From G039029935 sp039029935 (lineage in GTDB: Bacteria; Chloroflexota; Anaerolineae; Caldilineales; Caldilineaceae), in assembly GCA_039029935.1 (NCBI GenBank), contig JBCCFC010000184.1, positions 1 to 14,558 of the forward strand: a stretch of 14,558 nucleotides of DNA. Direction: 5' to 3'. This document shows positions 14,549-14,558 of this stretch, piece by piece. Position numbers and translations under genes: made by a program. Every line of letters starts with the position of its first letter. Positions within the stretch are counted from its first letter, which is position 1. The notes under the pieces are model-generated. The model worked only from the letters and a program-made list of their open reading frames with translations, searched no databases and was not told the DNA's origin.

Positions 14549-14558
14549 CGCTGTGCAG

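Overview
The window holds ten protein-coding genes. Nine lie on the minus strand and one on the plus strand (5674-7470). The core genes are bacterial: gyrA, lepB (signal peptidase I), smpB and two S41 C-terminal-processing proteases. Moderate GC content, long secreted or membrane proteins of unknown family, tandem S41 proteases and repeat-filled spacers fit a Chloroflexota (Anaerolineae-like) genome best. That assignment is inference from protein style only; no rRNA or other marker in the window proves it.

Layout, in the direction of minus-strand transcription (right to left). The right edge carries a large repeat hairpin (14403-14548). Then come gyrA (11504-14359) and, 6 nt later, an AlbA_2/GHKL/winged-helix protein (9980-11497) whose Shine-Dalgarno overlaps the gyrA stop codon. 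A 450-nt gene-free stretch follows, half AT-rich sequence with TATCCC motifs and half repeat hairpin. Next are lepB (8727-9527), a 103-residue CxxC protein (8323-8634) and an MBL-fold hydrolase (7504-8217). The plus-strand AAA/STAND-like ATPase (5674-7470) interrupts the strand bias; it converges on the MBL gene and diverges from a 518-residue membrane protein (3840-5396). The last block is two S41 proteases (2169-3689 and 679-2094) and smpB (77-571).

The most striking feature is not a gene. Five long arrays plus one short remnant, all in spacers between or upstream of minus-strand genes, are built from the same two interchangeable words: an 8-mer (CYGACCTA and variants) and a 7-mer (CYGATTA/CYGAATA). 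On the other strand these read TAGGTCRG and TAWTCRG. Four of the five long arrays put the words in one orientation on the left and the opposite orientation on the right, giving imperfect hairpins of about 30-60 nt per arm. Local variants tend to be shared by both arms of the same locus. Three arrays start 0-2 nt from a stop codon, and all end about 20-46 nt before the next start codon, so they fill the space between stop codon and leader. They are absent from the divergent and convergent junctions around the plus-strand ATPase.

Functionally the minus-strand genes are mainly housekeeping: DNA topology (GyrA), protein export and quality control (LepB, two periplasmic or extracytoplasmic S41 proteases, the 518-residue membrane protein) and ribosome rescue (SmpB). 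The AAA ATPase with its possibly inactivated nuclease-like C-terminus and the gyrA-coupled AlbA_2 protein are the accessory-looking members.
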